NCBI GenBank assembly: GCA_002311665.1
Contig: DBYX01000011.1
Coordinates: 14,492-75,791 of the forward strand
Origin: Lachnoclostridium sp. UBA1175
GTDB lineage: Bacteria; Bacillota; Clostridia; Lachnospirales; Lachnospiraceae
Length of the DNA: 61,300 nt
Direction: 5' to 3'
This document shows positions 60,167 through 61,300 of this stretch, in pieces. Both the position numbers and the translations under genes were made by a program. The stretch's first letter is position 1. Each line of letters starts with the position of its first letter. The notes below the pieces were generated by a model. It did not search any database and was not told where the DNA came from. It saw nothing but the letters and a program-made list of their open reading frames with translations.

Positions 60167-61300
60167 TTACGGCATTGTCTCCGTCGTGTCCGGATTCTCC
60201 TCTGCCGCATCCGGAGTCTCCGCAGTGACATCCTGCGTCGTCTCCGTCACATCCGCCGTCGCCTCCGAGAGGTCGATCACGTCCACACTCTTCGGCTCCG
60301 GGGACTCCTCGCCGCGCACGCGGCGGAAAATCTCCATAAACTGTGCTCCGGTGATGGTCTCCTTCTCGATCAGGAACTCCGCCGCCTCATTGAGCACATC
60401 GATGTTCTCGCGAAGCATTCGCTCCGCATCCTCGTAACATGCACCGATCGTGTTCTTCACCTCGGTGTCGATCTTCGTCGCCGTCTGGTCGCTGCACTGC
60501 GTGACGGCGCGCCCGTCGAGGTAGCGGCTCTCGATCGTCTCCAGGGCCACCATGCCGAACTCCTCGGACATACCGTACATCGTGATCATCTGGCGCGCCA
60601 GCGTCGTCGCGCGCTCGATATCGTTGCTCGCGCCGGTCGTGATCGAGTCGAAGATCACCTTCTCCGCCGCGCGTCCGCCGCACAGCGTGCGGATCTCGCG
60701 CAGGATATCGTTCTTCGAGCTTAAGTACTTCTCCTCCTCGGGCACCTGCATCGTGTAGCCGAGAGCACCCATCGTGCGGGGCACGATCGTGATCTTCTGC
60801 ACCGGCTCCGCGCCCTTCTGCAGGGCGGCAACCAGCGCGTGACCGACCTCGTGGAACGCGACGATGCGCTTCTCCTCCGGTCCGAGGATGCGGTCCTTCT
60901 TCTCCTTGCCGGCGAAGACGACCTCAACCGACTCCATCAGATCGGACTGCTGGACGACCGTGCGGCCCTCCTTGACCGCGAGGATCGCGGCCTCGTTGAT
61001 GATGTTCGCAAGGTCGGAACCGACGGCGCCGCTCGTCGCGAGCGCGATCGCCTCGAGGTCGACCGAATCATGCATCAACACATTTTTCGCATGCACCTTG
61101 AGAGTCGCAAGACGACCCTTCAGGTCGGGCTTATCCACAATGATGCGGCGGTCGAAACGACCCGGCCGCAACAGTGCCTTGTCAAGGATCTCCGGGCGGT
61201 TCGTCGCCGCCAGGATCACGACACCCTTCGAGGTGTCGAAACCGTCCATCTCCGCGAGGAGCTGGTTCAGCGTCTGCTCGCGCTCGTCGTTGCCGCCGCC
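60167..61300 (-). CDS. ftsH: ATP-dependent zinc metalloprotease FtsH, C-terminal part
   Basis: The last 377 residues of FtsH. The frame is open through the right edge. Visible are the end of the AAA domain (GGGNDEREQTLNQLLAEMDG, second region of homology LAATNRPEILDKALLRPGRFDR split around residue 40), the zinc site HEVGH with the third ligand region LCGGRAAEKVIFD, and the peptidase helices. The tail after about residue 320 is a Thr/Glu/Asp-rich low-complexity segment. FtsH degrades membrane and regulatory proteins. The N-terminal membrane helices and Walker motifs lie outside the window. Confidence 0.97.
   Translation of the reverse strand, partial: GGGNDEREQTLNQLLAEMDGFDTSKGVVILAATNRPEILDKALLRPGRFDRRIIVDKPDLKGRLATLKVHAKNVLMHDSVDLEAIALATSGAVGSDLANIINEAAILAVKEGRTVVQQSDLMESVEVVFAGKEKKDRILGPEEKRIVAFHEVGHALVAALQKGAEPVQKITIVPRTMGALGYTMQVPEEEKYLSSKNDILREIRTLCGGRAAEKVIFDSITTGASNDIERATTLARQMITMYGMSEEFGMVALETIESRYLDGRAVTQCSDQTATKIDTEVKNTIGACYEDAERMLRENIDVLNEAAEFLIEKETITGAQFMEIFRRVRGEESPEPKSVDVIDLSEATADVTETTQDVTAETPDAAEENPDTTETMP

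Overview
The window is about 61 kb of chromosomal DNA from a Gram-positive anaerobe, most likely a GC-rich member of the class Clostridia related to the Lachnospiraceae. Reasons for this placement: strong AGGAGG ribosome binding sites; the SCIFF peptide with its radical-SAM maturase; HPr kinase, WhiA and a Crh-like HPr in one cluster; a DUF1846 protein; and many lipoproteins and surface proteins with Thr-Pro-rich linkers. I see no phage, insertion sequence, CRISPR array or rRNA. One tRNA gene (Gly, anticodon CCC) is present.

Layout from left to right. 1-1.6 kb: start of a sugar-ABC ATPase (cut by the edge) and a divergent SDR reductase. 1.7-7.4 kb: a minus-strand cell-wall/signalling group made of a polysaccharide deacetylase, a 1241-residue c-di-GMP protein (LacI-type sensor, degenerate GGDEF, intact EAL, C-terminal repeat resembling a beta-helix), and a lipoprotein amidase translationally coupled to it. 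7.5-8.6 kb: tRNA-Gly and a TPR protein. 8.7-13.2 kb: a complete carbohydrate ABC importer (ATPase, two permeases, double-anchored binding protein). 13.4-15.9 kb: an OB-fold-like repeat lipoprotein and an FRG-domain protein. 15.9-24.7 kb: four large or secreted surface proteins on the minus strand. 24.9-27 kb: GH130 phosphorylase and a divergent AraC regulator. 27-32 kb: secreted PPIase/chaperone, DUF308 protein, diguanylate cyclase and MgtE. 32.3-37.3 kb: GH30 glycanase flanked by two related SGNH esterases. 37.4-43.4 kb: AzlCD, AsnA, DUF1846, HD-GYP and TrpS. 43.5-49.4 kb: SCIFF locus, Orn/Lys/Arg decarboxylase, CE2-like esterase, DeoC and DeoD. 49.5-55.7 kb: the carbon-control and cell-wall cluster crh-like, whiA, murB, glk, hprK, uvrC. 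55.8-60.1 kb: two tandem CotH-family proteins. 60.2 kb to the end: the 3' part of ftsH.

Together the genes describe a plant- or glycan-feeding anaerobe. It imports oligosaccharides, removes side groups from hemicellulose (SGNH esterases, GH30), phosphorolyses mannosides (GH130), coordinates carbon use through HprK, and builds an elaborate surface. At least three c-di-GMP proteins lie in the window.

The two most unusual signals are these. The octamer GGAAAATG (reverse complement CATTTTCC) occurs 23 times by eye, against an expectation of 1-2, is concentrated between genes, and overlaps the -35 box of three promoters. The second is the fusion of a glycine-rich, 29-residue-period repeat domain, normally seen on surface proteins, to a cytoplasmic c-di-GMP phosphodiesterase with a sugar-sensor-like N-terminus.
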